Program-made: the position numbers and the translations under genes
Part shown: one piece after another, positions 1 through 12,045 of the stretch
How the letters are laid out: each line of letters starts with the position of its first letter
Position numbering within the stretch: the first letter of the stretch is position 1
The notes under the pieces: generated by a model
Seen by the model: only the letters and a program-made list of their open reading frames with translations
Databases searched by the model: none
Told to the model about the DNA's origin: nothing
Assembly: GCA_949987565.1 (NCBI GenBank)
Contig: OX465105.1
Coordinates: 22,698,653 to 22,762,652, forward strand
Source of the DNA: Luidia sarsii
Taxonomy: Eukaryota > Echinodermata > Asteroidea > Paxillosida > Luidiidae
Reading direction: 5' to 3'
DNA: 64,000 bases

Positions 1-1549
1 GTTGTGCATCCAACATTGTGAGTGTTCCACCAACTGTTTCACCGATTCAATGTCACTGCAAGCAGACTGGCTCATCGTGTTATCAGAGGGTGAAAAAAAT
101 CACTTGCATTCTGTGGAATGAAAACAGCGCACTCTCTGACACTTCCTTCAGTGTGTGTGTGTCTTCAACATTTGGCATGGATTTTCATTTTGTACACAAT
201 GCGAAAAGGCTGGAAAACGGACGGGAGTTCACTGGTTGATTCAGTGTGGTGACGAATGAAGAGTACATGTAGATTGAAGAGTACATGTAGATTGCCGGGT
301 GTGGGTCTGGGGGGGATGCGGTGGGGGAGGCTTGGTGCCAGACAACTATCTCAGAAGTGAGCCCTCATTTGGTTTAATCCGGTTAGGTGGGTTTTTTTCT
401 TCTGGTAATTGTATATCATAATTTGGGATCTTGTTATGATTTTGTTCTCAAAAAAAAAAAGGACGTTACCATCCTTGTCTTTGTAGCGACATGATAAAAA
501 AAAAATTCAGAGTGTACTGTCATCCATTCATTGTAATAGTTACCGGTACCACACTTCTTTCGCTTTGTACTCAAGTGTAAAAAACTTTTCGCAACAGATG
601 ATGCAAACGTTTATTCCCACTCTCTACTTGTGTATTTGCCAAACGGTTTTGTACATTCCCCCCCCCCTATCATGCTTAAGTCCTCCCTCCCTAACCCCCT
701 CTCCTGGGCATTAGTGAAATTGTCCATTGGAATACAATTGTGATCCCAACTTGGGCTTAGGGATGTATAATTCATCATTCCTCTCTCGGCCTGTTTTGTA
801 AATGGTGTTTTTTTTTATCTCGATTCACTGGGCTGTAAAGTTAACCCCCCCATGTGAAATGTGAAAGACTGTGTTTAAGGGTTTGGCACAGTGGATCGTA
901 GTTGTCCACCGGTATGTGTGGAGACTGTCAGTCGGAGCTGAGCCCTCTCTTGCCCAGATGCGAAAAAGATTGGACGGCCGAAGTTGTAGCAGTTGTAGAT
1001 CTTTTGAGTTCCGTTCACTGCCGTTCTCTCCTGGCAGCGTGATCTGTTACGATGCGCCGTGGTCCCTAACACCAACATCACACTCAATAAGCTGTGGATC
1101 GACTTTGTTTTGGAAACCCATCCATACTTACGATTGGTCGCAAGACGATGATCCATGCGCAGAGACCACACCTATGCCAATCGTGAGTTGGGTTTATGAC
1201 GCTCCTTTAAGGCTTTGCAAAATCCACCAGTTGGTGTGGAATTGGGTTTGGGGAATTGGCGTAGAGAGAAAGAATGGCCTGTAATGAAAGGATGGAACAT
1301 GAGTTGAGATATTTGAGACACTGTACCAGTAATCAGGGGTGGGAGGTTGGTAGGAGTCACTTGCTTTTTTTTATTGTCCACCCTTTCTACACACACACCC
1401 CTGGTTTTTTTTGTCAGTGTTGCGAAGTTGAATACCTGAGGGGCCGAGGCCGAATTGATGAGTACACAAAGGAGTTGCTATTGGTCAGGTAGATCTGTCA
1501 TACAATCGATCGACCACCTGTTCCGATACGAGTTTTGTGAGCACAAGGG

Positions 1550-1800
1550 CCCAAATTTCATAGAGCGGCTCGAGTGTGAAAATCTGCTAAGCAAGAAAAT
1601 GTCTTCCCTGGCCAAAACGAGATTGCCGACCAAGTTTCATTTGATGCTCGCTGTACTTGACTCGTATTCCCAATATTGGGTGCTTAGTGTGAAATACAAG
1701 TGGAACTTTGGCCGGCAACCTGATTCTATCGAGGACAGTTTTTTTTAAATTTAAGCAAATTTTGGCGCTTAAGCGAATCTGAAATTGGGACTTGGACAGC
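1550..1800. repeat. MITE-like copy, GCTTAAGC terminal-inverted-repeat family
   Basis: The left end reads CAAATTTCATAGAGCGGCT followed by GAAAATCTGCTAAGCA. The right end is the near reverse complement (TTAAGCAAATTTTGGCGCTTAAGCG... in the top strand near 1752-1785). The same termini frame a cleaner copy at 19914-20155, and fragments lie at 23040-23165, 12660-12735 and 59655-59850. There is no coding capacity, so this is a non-autonomous DNA element of about 250 bp. Confidence 0.6.
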
Positions 1801-2988
1801 ACTCAGTGTGAATCCATTTGGTTGTGATTTTGTCTTGAGGTTGAAATTATTATTTTTTAATACGTGGGGAATCATGGTCTAATGTTGTTGATTTTTGGTC
1901 AGGTTGTTTCTGATTGAGTCTGAAAAATGTTGTACATCTATATTGACAATTGGTTCTTTTTCTTCTTCTTCTTCTTTTTTTTTCATTGAGAAGTTGGCGT
2001 GTGATGTTGTGTACAAGTACCTTTGACAGCTGTAACTGTGACTCTCCCAGAACGTTTTAGAAAATGCCAAAAAAAAAAGTTGAAATAGCATGAGGCAGGT
2101 ATTAAGTTGGAATTTCAATTTGTCTCGAAATGAGTGGTGTTGTACCATTTAGTACACTGTCATTTTTTAAAGATAATTATTGTTAAAGGAGTATTTGTTC
2201 TTCAAAGTGTTTGTCATTTGTACAAACTGGCCCGTAATGGACCCGTTCCTCTAGTTAGACGGTTTCTTTTGCAGTAGTAGTAACCCCCCCCCCCCTTAAA
2301 AAAAATGGATTCTCATGATCTGTTTGGATACTGAGAAAATGCACTGGACAGTTTGTGTATTAAGGCCCATCCCTACTGCATTGTTGAATGTGGCTTCTGA
2401 CATTAACTATGGGTGCACATTTCAACCGTGGTCTTGAAATAAGACTGAAGATTGAGTGACCGCAATCTTTTTTGCCATGGTAACCGGGACCCTTTTCCAA
2501 AACTCGTCCCGGGCTCAGAGTCCGGCTCTGTCTCCATCCCTTCCTCCCGTTTTTAAAGTAAAGGACATGAAAACGGGAAGCTTTTGGCTTCGGTTTTTTT
2601 CAGAATATACTCAGTAAAAAATATTAAAAATAAAAATCTCAAAATCTTCAACTTCACCAAAGGGCTGCAGTCTGTGTTCTCGGGTTTGGGATAAAAAGAA
2701 GCAAAGCCGGAGTCCTAATTTAAATTTCTGCAAAACAGCCCAGCGGTCAATTTCATCAAATGTATCGTAACTTGCAATCAATCACAAGACGATGAGAGAT
2801 GCACAAAAGCCATCTGGCCGATTTCAACGTACGGTTGGGTATCAATCAAAGTACATGTAATTTGCGACGCCGCATCACAAGGCTTTGTGAAATCCAGCCC
2901 AGGAGTCCTTTTGAAGGAGTGTTGTTAACTTAAACTAGCAGTTCATTCAACATACATATAACATGATGTTTGCGTCGAGGAGAATGTA

Positions 2989-3212
2989 ATTCAAAGAGGT
3001 TTTGCCCTTACTCGACGTGGTGGTAAACACTGAATGCTCAGTGCTTTGCCCTGTGCCTGATTAAAAAAAAAAATGACGTCCGTACTAGAATTCGGGAGTC
3101 GCGGGTTCGAATCCCGCCCGAGCTGCCTGGAATATTTTTATCAGATACAGGGCAAAGCACTGAGCATTCAGTGTTTACCACCACGTTGAGTAAGGGCAAA
3201 ACCTCTTTGAAT
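2989..3212. repeat. Foldback element with a tRNA 3'-half in its loop
   Basis: Two inverted arms of about 75 bp (2989-3064 and 3135-3212) are nearly perfect reverse complements. The loop holds a clear tRNA T-arm/B-box (GCGGGTTCGAATCCCGC at 3101-3117, a 5-bp stem around TTCGAAT). No full cloverleaf or A-box is evident, so it is not called as a tRNA gene. The flanks share CAGTTCATTCAA at 2940-2951 and 3216-3227, a possible target-site duplication. Confidence 0.7.
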
Positions 3213-3693
3213 TTCAGTTCATTCAAGGCAGACATATCAGGGTGGGCAACAATAGCTATCCAAGTCTAGCTACAAGGGCTACTCTTACTGCAGCTAATCC
3301 AAGTCACCGGTTTGGCCCCACTGTGTGTGTTCAGTTCAATATCACCCCTGCATGTAGATGTCTTTCAGTTTCACACAATCTCTAGGGGGGGGGGGAGTCT
3401 TGTGTAGTTTCTTACTGTTTCTTAAGCACTTCATACTCTCTGTGCTGAATCCACCTAGGATTTGTCTAACAATTCTTGACACAGTCGGTCCATAATGTCT
3501 GAACAAAGGTTCACTCTGGGTCAACTGTTTTGGGAGGTATTCTGGTTGTTTATTTCGGTTATCAGGTTTTTTTTGGTCCTTATTTCTTTTTTCAAGTGCT
3601 GTATTGGAATGTGTATCTGAAGCCGAAACCCCATTGGTCTGCCCACGTCTTGGGCTGTGTTTATTTTTGTCCTTGCTTTCTTGACATTTGATG

Positions 3694-3699
3694 AATAAA
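3694..3699 (+). terminator. Candidate polyadenylation signal AATAAA
   Basis: AATAAA in an AT-rich setting, after several kilobases of non-coding plus-strand sequence. It could end a transcript entering from the left edge. No upstream exon is visible to confirm this. Confidence 0.25.
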
Positions 3700-4689
3700 G
3701 AAACAAAACAAAGTTATTTGATCAGCAACATTGATCCTGGCTTTAATTTGTGTTTATGTGCCCTTTTACAGTGTCACGATGTCACATTTTTTTGTTCACC
3801 TTTAACAATTTGAATGCTTTATTCATTCAGAAACGTTGGGATGATTTTTAGTAAATAAGAACTACATGTAGTACAAATGAACCAAAATGTTGGAAAAAAT
3901 AATTATAGTAAAACATAGTGGTAGCAGTTCTGCTACCGATAGAGGGCGCCCTCCGTTCATATTTTTTACACCATTGCAATCGTCCTAGTCACAAAATAAT
4001 GCAGGCGATGCTTCAAGTTCAACCTTCATCTAGACCCTGAGCTGTCCCGTCATCTACTTAAAATTTAGTTACACTAGGAAAATGCGATGAAAAGGAATTG
4101 ATTCTCCGATGTCGTGACCATAATCCTGCCATTGCCTTCCTGCGCTGTGAGTTTGATGAAGTTCAACTTCACACTAAGAATTGAGTGGCTGCCGAAACCC
4201 AGACAGTGCAGAATTGTGTACGAACTGCGATGTGAGTGAAATCATAAGAAATACACGTACTGACGTAGCATGGAAAATGGAATTGGTGACAAATAAATAG
4301 GTGACAAAAGGGGTTGTCACCTTGTAAACATCGGTTTAACCCGCTTCCTTTTACTCTATTTTTATTCTGGACTGTAGTGTGAACCTAGTGCAATTTATTC
4401 ACAACTTTCACTAGTTTCGGTAACCGAAAATTGTACAGTGTCTAGGTCGCTGTAGTCCGAGTAACAGTTGGACCCTTACAATCGCCCTTTTTTTTAAATT
4501 TGAGATTTCGGGCGATGTAGGGTCCAAGGAAAACTGCTTGGAATCCCGTGAAACTGACTACGTGTTCGACTCCATGACTGCCCCTGACCAAAACCCCCAG
4601 ATTTTACCCCGAAAACACCCGTGAAACCGTCCCACGCACCCATCTTTGGATTAACTGAGAATCACCGATTTCAATACTGGTCTTTTGTT

Positions 4690-5384
4690 TTACTCACATC
4701 TGGGGAAAAAGGAGAAATTTTCCCTCAGGTTATCGAGAAGATTCTCTCCCGTCCAACGAGCCGAAATGCTGCTATTTTTAAATCGAGATAACGGCCGGTG
4801 TATAGCATGTACAATACGTACAGTACATTTTACGTCTGGGTAACGGGGGCACAGTCTAAGGGGCTCTGTGAGTGTGCGCGCCCATACACGCGTTGAGCCC
4901 CGGCGACTGTTTCCTGAAAAGCGCAAAGCAATGTCCGGACATCGCGCGCTGCATGCTGATTGCTGTGAACCAACTTTTCGATTAAATACACAAAGGCAAA
5001 TTTATGTTGAATTGGGATAGATGATGACTTACATTGTCAACTTAAGTCTCTGGAATTTGCATAGAAAATGCATGAAAGAAACTGGAACTTTGTTCGGACT
5101 GCTTCGTTCAAGCATGATTCAAGACGGCAGGCAGGCATGAGTCTCGGAAATTTGTTGTGCCAGACTGTCGTTTCTCTACATTTATAATAGTCATTCTCCT
5201 GTGGATTTAGGGGTTTTTCCGCCCTTTTAAGTTTTATGGTGAGGGTCCTAAACCAATTTTTTTTCATTCCATTATCTACTGTACTTCTACCTTTATGTTT
5301 CCACACAGATATATATTCGTTATATATGCTTTCTGATATATACCCGTAAACAGGACCCAGATCGTCGATCCCCTTGGATACTGA
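4690..5384 (+). promoter_or_regulatory. Putative VPS37 promoter / 5' untranslated region
   Basis: CpG-containing sequence, densest at about 4740-4960, precedes the first recognised VPS37 coding exon. No TATA box stands out. The start site cannot be placed. A pyrimidine tract ending in AG near 5435 could be a 3' splice site for an unseen upstream exon. Confidence 0.3.
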
Positions 5385-5477
5385 ATAACCCTGGCCTGTC
5401 TTTGTTGGTTTGTTGGTCTTCTTTCTTCAAAACAGCCAGCCCCTGCCTGCTTTGTAACTGAGCGTCCTGTCCATAGA

Positions 5478-8473
5478 ATGTACAGCAGTCACTGTTATCC
5501 CTACCAGCTCGGGGACCAACAGCAGCAGCAGCAACAGCAGCACCAACCCCCGCAGTACTCGCAGTATACACCCCAGCCACCCACGCAGCCCGCGTACCCA
5601 CAGCCGCAGCCCGCCTACCGGCCGCCTAGCTACCCCCACTCGCAGCCCCAATACCAGACCAGGCCTCCGCCGCCGCCCCCGCCCCCCAAGCCCTCGCCCA
5701 CCTACCCCCACGCCCAGGAGCCCCAGCGCCCGCCCCAGCCGCCCCCGCGCCCGCAGCAGTTGCCGTCCCCGGCCCAGCCGGCGGCGGTCTCCCCGTACCC
5801 GTCCCCGTACAGCCCGCCGGAGACGACGCAGCCAGTCGGCATGCCGGTGTTGCAGCGACCGGACGCTAGCGGCACCAGCGGCGGCAGCGGTCAGGAGATT
5901 GGCGACCCCCGCTTTGTGCTTCTCATGAGCATGAGCACCGAGGAACTGAACGGCCTCCTGGAAGACGAGGAGAAGTTCAATGAGGTCTTCACCAACATGG
6001 AAGAGGTACTGTACGCCCTACTTCATACAGATAGTAAAATCCCCCCCCCCCCAAAAAAGCTGCAAACTGCTTACTGACTTTGGTAAATGCAAGTCTACAC
6101 AAATTCTGACGTTTCGATCCTAGTAGGACCTGTCTCAAAGGCGGATTCTTCCTGTGACAAAGGTCCTACAGGTTCTTGGATCAGAACATCAGACCCTCTA
6201 TATTTTGGACGCCTGGAGAAACGAATGACATGCCCTGGATCCCTGGTGATATACAGCAGTCAATGGTTGACTGCTTCTGACTGGCGCCCCTATCCCGGCA
6301 AAGATTCCCTGGCAAAGATACAGTAGTTGACTATTTGCCTGGATATCTCTGGTGGTAAGAGTGCAGGTACATTAAGACAGAGTTTGAAGTGCTGGTCCAG
6401 TCAAATTTTCTTTGCCAATTTCCAAAACTTGTAGTTTCCATCCCTAATACTTCAGAAATAAAACACGATAGTGGTATCTTGAAGATTCGGGTTAAAAAGA
6501 AAAATATTTTGTTGACCTTTTTTCTTTTTTAGCTTAAGCAGAAGAAGATGCAGAAGGAGATGACGATGGCGGAGAATCGCAGCTTGGCCGATTTCAACCT
6601 GGCGAGGGAGCCCCGTCTTACGGAGGGTCGTGCCCAGCTCATCTCGCGCCTCCATGAGGCACAGCAGCTCATGGACTCGTACACCGTGGGCAAGGGCAAG
6701 CTAGGTCAGACACCTCCTCACGCATTTCTCAAAGGCAGACAGAAAAAAACACTGTGTTTAACGGCAGCCGTGTACCTCAGAAATTACCCCAAGCTCTAGA
6801 TTAGCATCTTTGTCTTCAACTGTTAAAATTTCTGAAGCAAACCACAAAGGTTGCAACTCACTGAGGCTATTAATTGTTTATGTAACAAAACAACTGTAGC
6901 TTAAACCAGAGTTTGACCTTAACTAAGTTTATTCATGTTTTTTTTTCTTCTACTGGCCCACAATTTTTGATTGGCTGTTTGTTAGGCCGATATTTTAGAT
7001 AGATAACAATTAAAAGACACTCAAATAAAAATGATATATATTTTTTTTCATTAGATTCGTTGAGACAGCAGAACTCCTTAGACACGGCACTTGCCTTGAT
7101 GCAAGCAGCCACGGCCAATGCTGAGGATGAGTCTGAGGTAGGTCATTGACCTTCCCTTCCCTTCCCTTCCCTTCCCTTCCCTTCCCTTCCCTTCCCTTCC
7201 CTTCCCTTCCCTTCCCTTCCCTTCCCTTCCCTTCCCTTCCCTTCCCTTCCCTTCCCTTCCCTTCCCTTCCCTTCCCTTCCCTTCCCTTCCCTTCCCTTCC
7301 CTTCCCTTCCCTTCCCTTCCCTTCCCTTCCCTTCCCTTCCCTTCCCTTCCCTTCCCTTCCCTTCCCTTCCCTTCCCTTCCCTTCCCTTCCCTTCCCTTCC
7401 CTTCCCTTCCCTTCCCTTCCCTTCCCTTCCCTTCCCTTCCCTTCCCTTCCCTTCCCTTCCCTTCCCTTCCCTTCCCTTCCCTTCCCTTCCCTTCCCTTCC
7501 CTTCCCTTCCCTTCCCTTCCCTTCCCTTCCCTTCCCTTCCCTTCCCTTCCCTTCCCTTCCCTTCCCCTGCAACTGTTCTCCACTTGACCGAATTGTTTAT
7601 GTCCATCCCTTCCATCCTCAAACCTTTCTCTGTGTCCTCCTCTCGTAGGAGGTGGCCGACTGCTTCCTAAAGGGAGACCTGTCACTGGAGGATTTTCTGG
7701 AGACGTTTATGCCCAAGAGGCAGACTGCTCACCTCAGGCACATCAAATCGGAGAAGATGCAGGAGATGTTGAACAGGCAAAGGCAGAGCCAGTCCAGGGG
7801 TAGGTTGAGGCTACAAAGACAGTCATGGCGCCAACGTAACTTAGAACAATTAACATATCAGAAAACATATCAAAGAAAACGTATCAGGATGCCTTTACAA
7901 ATGTTATTAATGATCTTCCACTGTTTAAATCCTCCCCAACTTCTTGCTTTTTTTCCTTGCAATCTAGCCCTGGTCTGTCTAGCAGCTTTCCTCCTTTGTC
8001 CACCTTCCATCTCCTGTATCTTGTTACTCTCGTTCCCATCTGTTTTTGTCGTACCTTTAAAAAGGTCCTGCTAAGATTGAAACGTCAAGTCCCCTCAATT
8101 TGTCAAATTTGTCATTTGGGTCGTTTTAGTCAGTGAACAGTTTACACCATTTGTGCATTACCTCATCAGAAGAAGATGCCAATTTGAATACAAGATCAGG
8201 TGTGCTGGCCCGTTGGTCATTGCATAATGCCTTTGTGTGTACTGCAGATGTTCTCAAGTTGGTTTGTTCTCATTTGCAGCGCCCGTCACTCCGAATCAGG
8301 CAACGCCCCCATACCCCGCCCCTAGACAGCCGACAAACTACCAGCAGGCTGGAGCCGGTCCCTACAGCTACCAGCCACAGCGGCCTGCTCCAAGGCCGCC
8401 CTTTGCCGGCCCCCGCTATGGCCCGGGGGCCATGGCCCCCCGCATGCCCACTCTGGGATCCTACCCACAGTAG
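5478..8473 (+). CDS. VPS37B: ESCRT-I subunit VPS37 (B/C/D type), five coding exons
   Basis: Coding exons are 5478-6005, 6533-6704, 7055-7137, 7649-7799 and 8280-8473; all junctions are AG/GT and phases agree, giving 375 residues with stop TAG at 8471. Residues about 14-145 are Gln/Pro/Tyr-rich. The Mod(r) domain of VPS37 proteins spans about 148-311, with family-like stretches STEELNGLLEDEEKF, ENRSLADFNL and FLKGDLSLEDFLETF. A second Pro-rich tail (312-375) ends in GSYPQ. By family knowledge the protein joins TSG101, VPS28 and an MVB12/UBAP1 subunit in ESCRT-I, sorting ubiquitinated cargo at endosomes. Vertebrate VPS37B/C/D carry the Pro-rich region only C-terminally, and VPS37A has an N-terminal UEV domain, so the long N-terminal Pro/Gln tract is unusual. 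The start is uncertain: the frame is open upstream to 5385, and a 3' splice site near 5435 could join an unseen exon. Linkage to DNAJC30 and BUD23 favours B/D orthology. Confidence 0.9.
6058..6330 (-). repeat. Penelope-like tail fragment and SINE piece in VPS37 intron 1
   Basis: 6058-6145 is the reverse complement of the dispersed tail: CTGCAAACTGCTTACTGACT, then GACGTTTCGATCCTAGTAGG. Then 6250-6300 holds the reverse-oriented segment (CAGTCAATGGTTGACTGC, GGCGCCCCTATC) shared with the SINE-like copies at 14030-14090 and 19640-19680. The two families are juxtaposed within the intron. Confidence 0.6.
7151..7566. repeat. Pure (CTTCC)n pentanucleotide array
   Basis: About 83 copies of a 5-bp unit with no interruption that I can see. 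The array lies in VPS37 intron 3, thirteen bases after the donor at 7138. It is a 416-bp pyrimidine-only strand. Open frames on both strands across it are artefacts of the repeat. Confidence 0.98.
7930..8165 (+). repeat. Degenerate Penelope-like 3' tail in VPS37 intron 4
   Basis: Pyrimidine-rich sequence leads into AAAGGTCCTGCTAAGATTGA, then GAAACGTCAAG, then TTTTAGTCAGTGAACAGTTT. This is the same order as the 3' end of the coding Penelope-like copy at 47705-48391. Confidence 0.65.
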
Positions 8474-8514
8474 ACGCCAGAGGGAGGTACAGTCCGCACA
8501 CTCGAGCTTGAGCT

Positions 8515-9015
8515 CTACCTCACACTCATACAATGCTATGGCATGCCCCCCTCCTCCAGTCCACCCACAGCTGGCCTATCAGGAGCAGGTATTACCTGTC
8601 AGTGAGTAGGTATTGCCTATCAGCAGTAGGTATTGCCTGTCAGGAGTAGGTATTGCCTGTCAGGAGTAGGTATTGCCTGTCAGTACAAGAGCCCCACCTC
8701 AGCCTCGTTCAATGCTATGACACGCCCTACTCCTCCAGTCCACCCACAGCTGGCCTATCAGGAGCAGGTATTACCTGTCAGTGAGTAGGTATTGCCTGTC
8801 AGGAGTAGGTATTGCCTGTCAGTACAAGAGCCCCACCTCAGCCTCATTCAATGCTATGACGCGCCCTACTCCTCCAGTCCACCCACAGCTGGCCTATCAG
8901 GAGTAGGTATTGCCTGTCAGTGAGTAGGTATTGCCTGTCAGTCAAGAGCCCCACCTCAGCCTCATTCAATGCTATGACACACCCCCCCCCCTCTCCAGTC
9001 CACCCACAGCTGTCA
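8515..9015. repeat. Compound minisatellite downstream of VPS37 (plus orientation)
   Basis: A roughly 96-bp major unit containing CAATGCTATG, CTCCAGTCCACCCACAGCTG and GAGCCCCACCTCAGCCTC alternates with variable numbers of a roughly 21-bp minor unit (AGTAGGTATTGCCTGTCAG). It begins about 40 bp after the VPS37 stop, so it probably lies in the 3' untranslated region. The same compound unit forms the larger, reverse-oriented array at 23165-24665. Confidence 0.9.
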
Positions 9016-9707
9016 TATCAGAGGTCATTATCGTCTGTCGTCTTGGGAAAAAGTCAATTAATGTGTCTTGGTCCATAGATGTGGGAACGAAATGATGATA
9101 CTATATTTATTACTTGAACAAATAACCCCCTCCACAATTTATAAGTGGGTTGAGCAGTCTTGCGTTTACTAAGAGGCTTGTTCGGAAGCGGAGAAGTAAA
9201 ACAAAAGCTTTAGATGTTAGGGCATCACTGACGGCTACGTTTTGCTTCTGTGATGTTTTTTTTTTTTTTGTGGGGGCAAGTCTGACCACCTAACTGGTCA
9301 GACTTTTGCATCAGTGCATTCATTCACTGATGCGGTAAATTCCAGTGGGCTGAATGTCCTCAGGATTGGCCATCGGAAAGGGGGCCGCTGTTAAAGTCAA
9401 AGTCAAAGTCAAGTCGGAGCTTGCGTCCCATGAATCTTCCTCACTAAACTGCAGGGATTCCGTCTCGATTGCCTGGACCATGTATGTGTGCTATTGATAT
9501 AACTCGTGTTTCGTTCAAGAGGGGACTTTGGACAATTCTGTGGGCATTTATTTATCCTTACCAGGAGGTTTGGGGTTTTTTTTAAGGGAGAGTGAAGGTG
9601 CTTCAGCAGTCAATGTCTTCAAATGTGGGTTTTTGATATCAAGAACTAGGATAAGGCTGTTTGTGGACAATATCGGTTTGGACTGAGCATGACCAATTCC
9701 AATATGG

Positions 9708-9847
9708 TCAACTTGGGTTACCTTGGGTCAACTTGGGTCAACTTGGGTCAACTTGGGTCAACTTGGGTCGGCTTGGGTCAGCTTGGGTCAGCTTGGGTCA
9801 ACTTGGGACAACTTGGGTCAACTTGGGTCAGCTTGGGTCAACTTGGC
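9708..9847. repeat. 10-bp minisatellite (ACTTGGGTCA)n
   Basis: About 14 tandem copies of ACTTGGGTCA with GCTTGGGTCA and GACAACTTGG variants. All frames stay open only because of the repetition. No role is apparent. Confidence 0.95.
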
Positions 9848-12039
9848 CATGACAAGCCAAGTCTCTTGTCTACTCAACTCCCATTGCATGTACATGTACG
9901 TGTGGCTTTCACTACAATCATAGTTTTCATAGGTTTTTGTTTTTTATAGTAAGCCAATTTTGTTACGTGCGGCGTATTTTGAGTACTTGGGGGGGGGGGG
10001 AAGGATATCACAAATAGACAGAATGTCAAAATGATACCTTTATAACATTGAGAGGAAGCATGAACATTTGTAAATAGAAATGTATAAGGATATGTAACTA
10101 AGGATATGCAGTTGAATATGAAGTGATATGAAGTTTGGGATTATAGCCAATCACGTTTACTTTACACCACCAGCACGGCTTACAAAGGACATGAAGTCGC
10201 AGATGATCAATTTATATGGAAAAATAAATCGTCAATTTTGGTTCATTGAAGTCACGGATCACATCATGCCCCTGGCACGCCAATATGGCAGCCTGTTTGG
10301 ATTACTGTTTCCTATACGCGTATTTAAAACAAAAATGATACAAAAGCAGTACCCTCAGATGTAGTTGGAATTTGGCTGTACTTGAACTTTCCAATCCAGA
10401 CTCCAGAGAGCTTCATCTGATTACAGTCGCCTTCATTTATTGCATTTCTCAAATGTGCCTGTAGGGTTAAAGCGGTTGCAGGCAGTACAGACAGCCACTG
10501 ACACTCTGCAAGTGCAACCCCCTTATTTTCCCCCAAATTTGCTCTCTGATACAAAGATAGCTGTGTGTATCTTTCAATATGAATCCTAGAAATGCCTTTT
10601 GTATCTGTGCGGAGACCCTATTTAAATGGGTCTGTTACTCATTAATCGCATTGAGGCTATAGAGTAATCCTGTTTAAGATAACTGTTTATATTTATACAG
10701 GCGAACAAAGTTGAAGTTTGTGGCTGGAATATCATGTGCATTAGCATGGCTCTGGGGGGTTTACGGTGGCTTTGAAGGGACACCATGACTTCTCTTTGCC
10801 ATTTTGTTTTGACATTTCATTGCTCTGTCGGTACACAATATCAAGTGTGGTATTTTGGGTGATTTTGTTTCATTTTACTTATGAGTTTGATATCCAGGTG
10901 CCGGTTATGTGCAAAGGATTTTCGTAATTAGAGAAACTAGTCTTGGGGGTAAATTATGAAATACTTCTTGCCACAGGTTGTTTGTAGTTTGGCATAGACA
11001 TTCTCCTGTTCTGACATTCGTATTTATTTTGGGGTTTTTACAACTAAGTAAGTTTTACTTTAAGTCTGACTGCTAGTTCCTCCCAAATCCCACAAAGATT
11101 AGATTCTTGAATTTTCCCCAAAATTCAGTGAAAGTCATGGCTGTGACTCCCGGCGTTCTTTGCTTTATTTCTTCAAAACCACTTGAATCTCAGAGATATT
11201 CCAGATAGATTGTGTGGTTTGCGAGAGGCTGAAGTCATAAACTAGATTTTTAAACTGTATGTATAGCATATAAAAAAAGAGAGCAAACCTTGAACCTCCA
11301 GCCCTTGTATCTTGTGTACTTCCAGATCCATCTGAAAAGTGAAAACACAATTGAATGGAATACAAGTTTGGACAAACTTTAGAGGCCTTTTCACAATACA
11401 GTACCTGTTACATGTGTCGAAACTAAACACAAGTCTTTCCCATGTAAACTCTTCCGAATTTTGACACAAGTCAATCATGCCACACGTTGCTGCGCTACAT
11501 GTGTAAGTTTTGACCTGCATGTTGGTCTAATCGGTTCACACTGCTTGATACACGGGTCATACGCAGACAAAAGTCCCCAAATTGGCTCGTTTGATGCACA
11601 TGCCTAACTAACTGCATGGTGCATCAATGGGATGCATGCTTGCTTACACACTGCTTTCATTGTATGAAATGTTAAAAATGGGTCAACCTCTCTCAACCCA
11701 CCTCCCACCTCCCAAGCTGGGTTAGTTTCGACATGGATCATGCGTTTTATATGGGTTGACCCTGTGTTAAAATCTTCCAGTGTTGAACAGGTTACACGGA
11801 TTGCACCCGCATACAACCCATAGATACTTTGCCGTGTAAAAAGCCCTTAGGAAGTATAAGTTAAATTTTGTTGGGAAATAGGGCCTAAGGGGTACTCCTA
11901 TTTTCTAGCCTCACAAGTAGAGCTTTGCTGATTTGAAGGGTTGGAAGAAAATAAGCCATACTGTAATATTAATAATGACCGGACTGGTTCAATTGATTTG
12001 CATGGATCATGTACACTGTAAAGCCAATGTTAATGTGTA

Positions 12040-12045
12040 AATAAA
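12040..12045 (+). terminator. Candidate VPS37 polyadenylation signal
   Basis: AATAAA within TAATGTGTAAATAAAAG, a typical 3'-end context. If it serves VPS37, the 3' untranslated region would be about 3.6 kb. No nearer signal inside 8474-10000 is convincing. Confidence 0.35.

Larger units (their letters stand above)
1..5384. other. Left flank without a recognisable gene
   Basis: I find no conserved protein here. The open frames are short and show no family resemblance or codon pattern. The stretch is moderately AT-rich with homopolymer runs and repeat copies (a MITE-like copy near 1550-1800, a foldback at 2989-3212). A candidate polyadenylation signal near 3694 would fit the long 3' untranslated region of a plus-strand gene to the left. 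CpG density rises from about 4690, fitting the promoter side of VPS37. Confidence 0.5.

Noticed and set aside
3085..3125. Functional tRNA gene
   Set aside because: Only the T-arm half is present; no A-box, D-arm or acceptor pairing could be made.
3038..3235. Peptide containing GGIRTRDSRI
   Set aside because: A well-known artefact of translating tRNA T-arm sequence; it lies in the foldback element.
7010..7685. Gly-Arg-Glu-Gly-Lys and Pro-Phe-Pro-Ser-Leu repeat proteins
   Set aside because: Translations of the pure (CTTCC)n array in a VPS37 intron.
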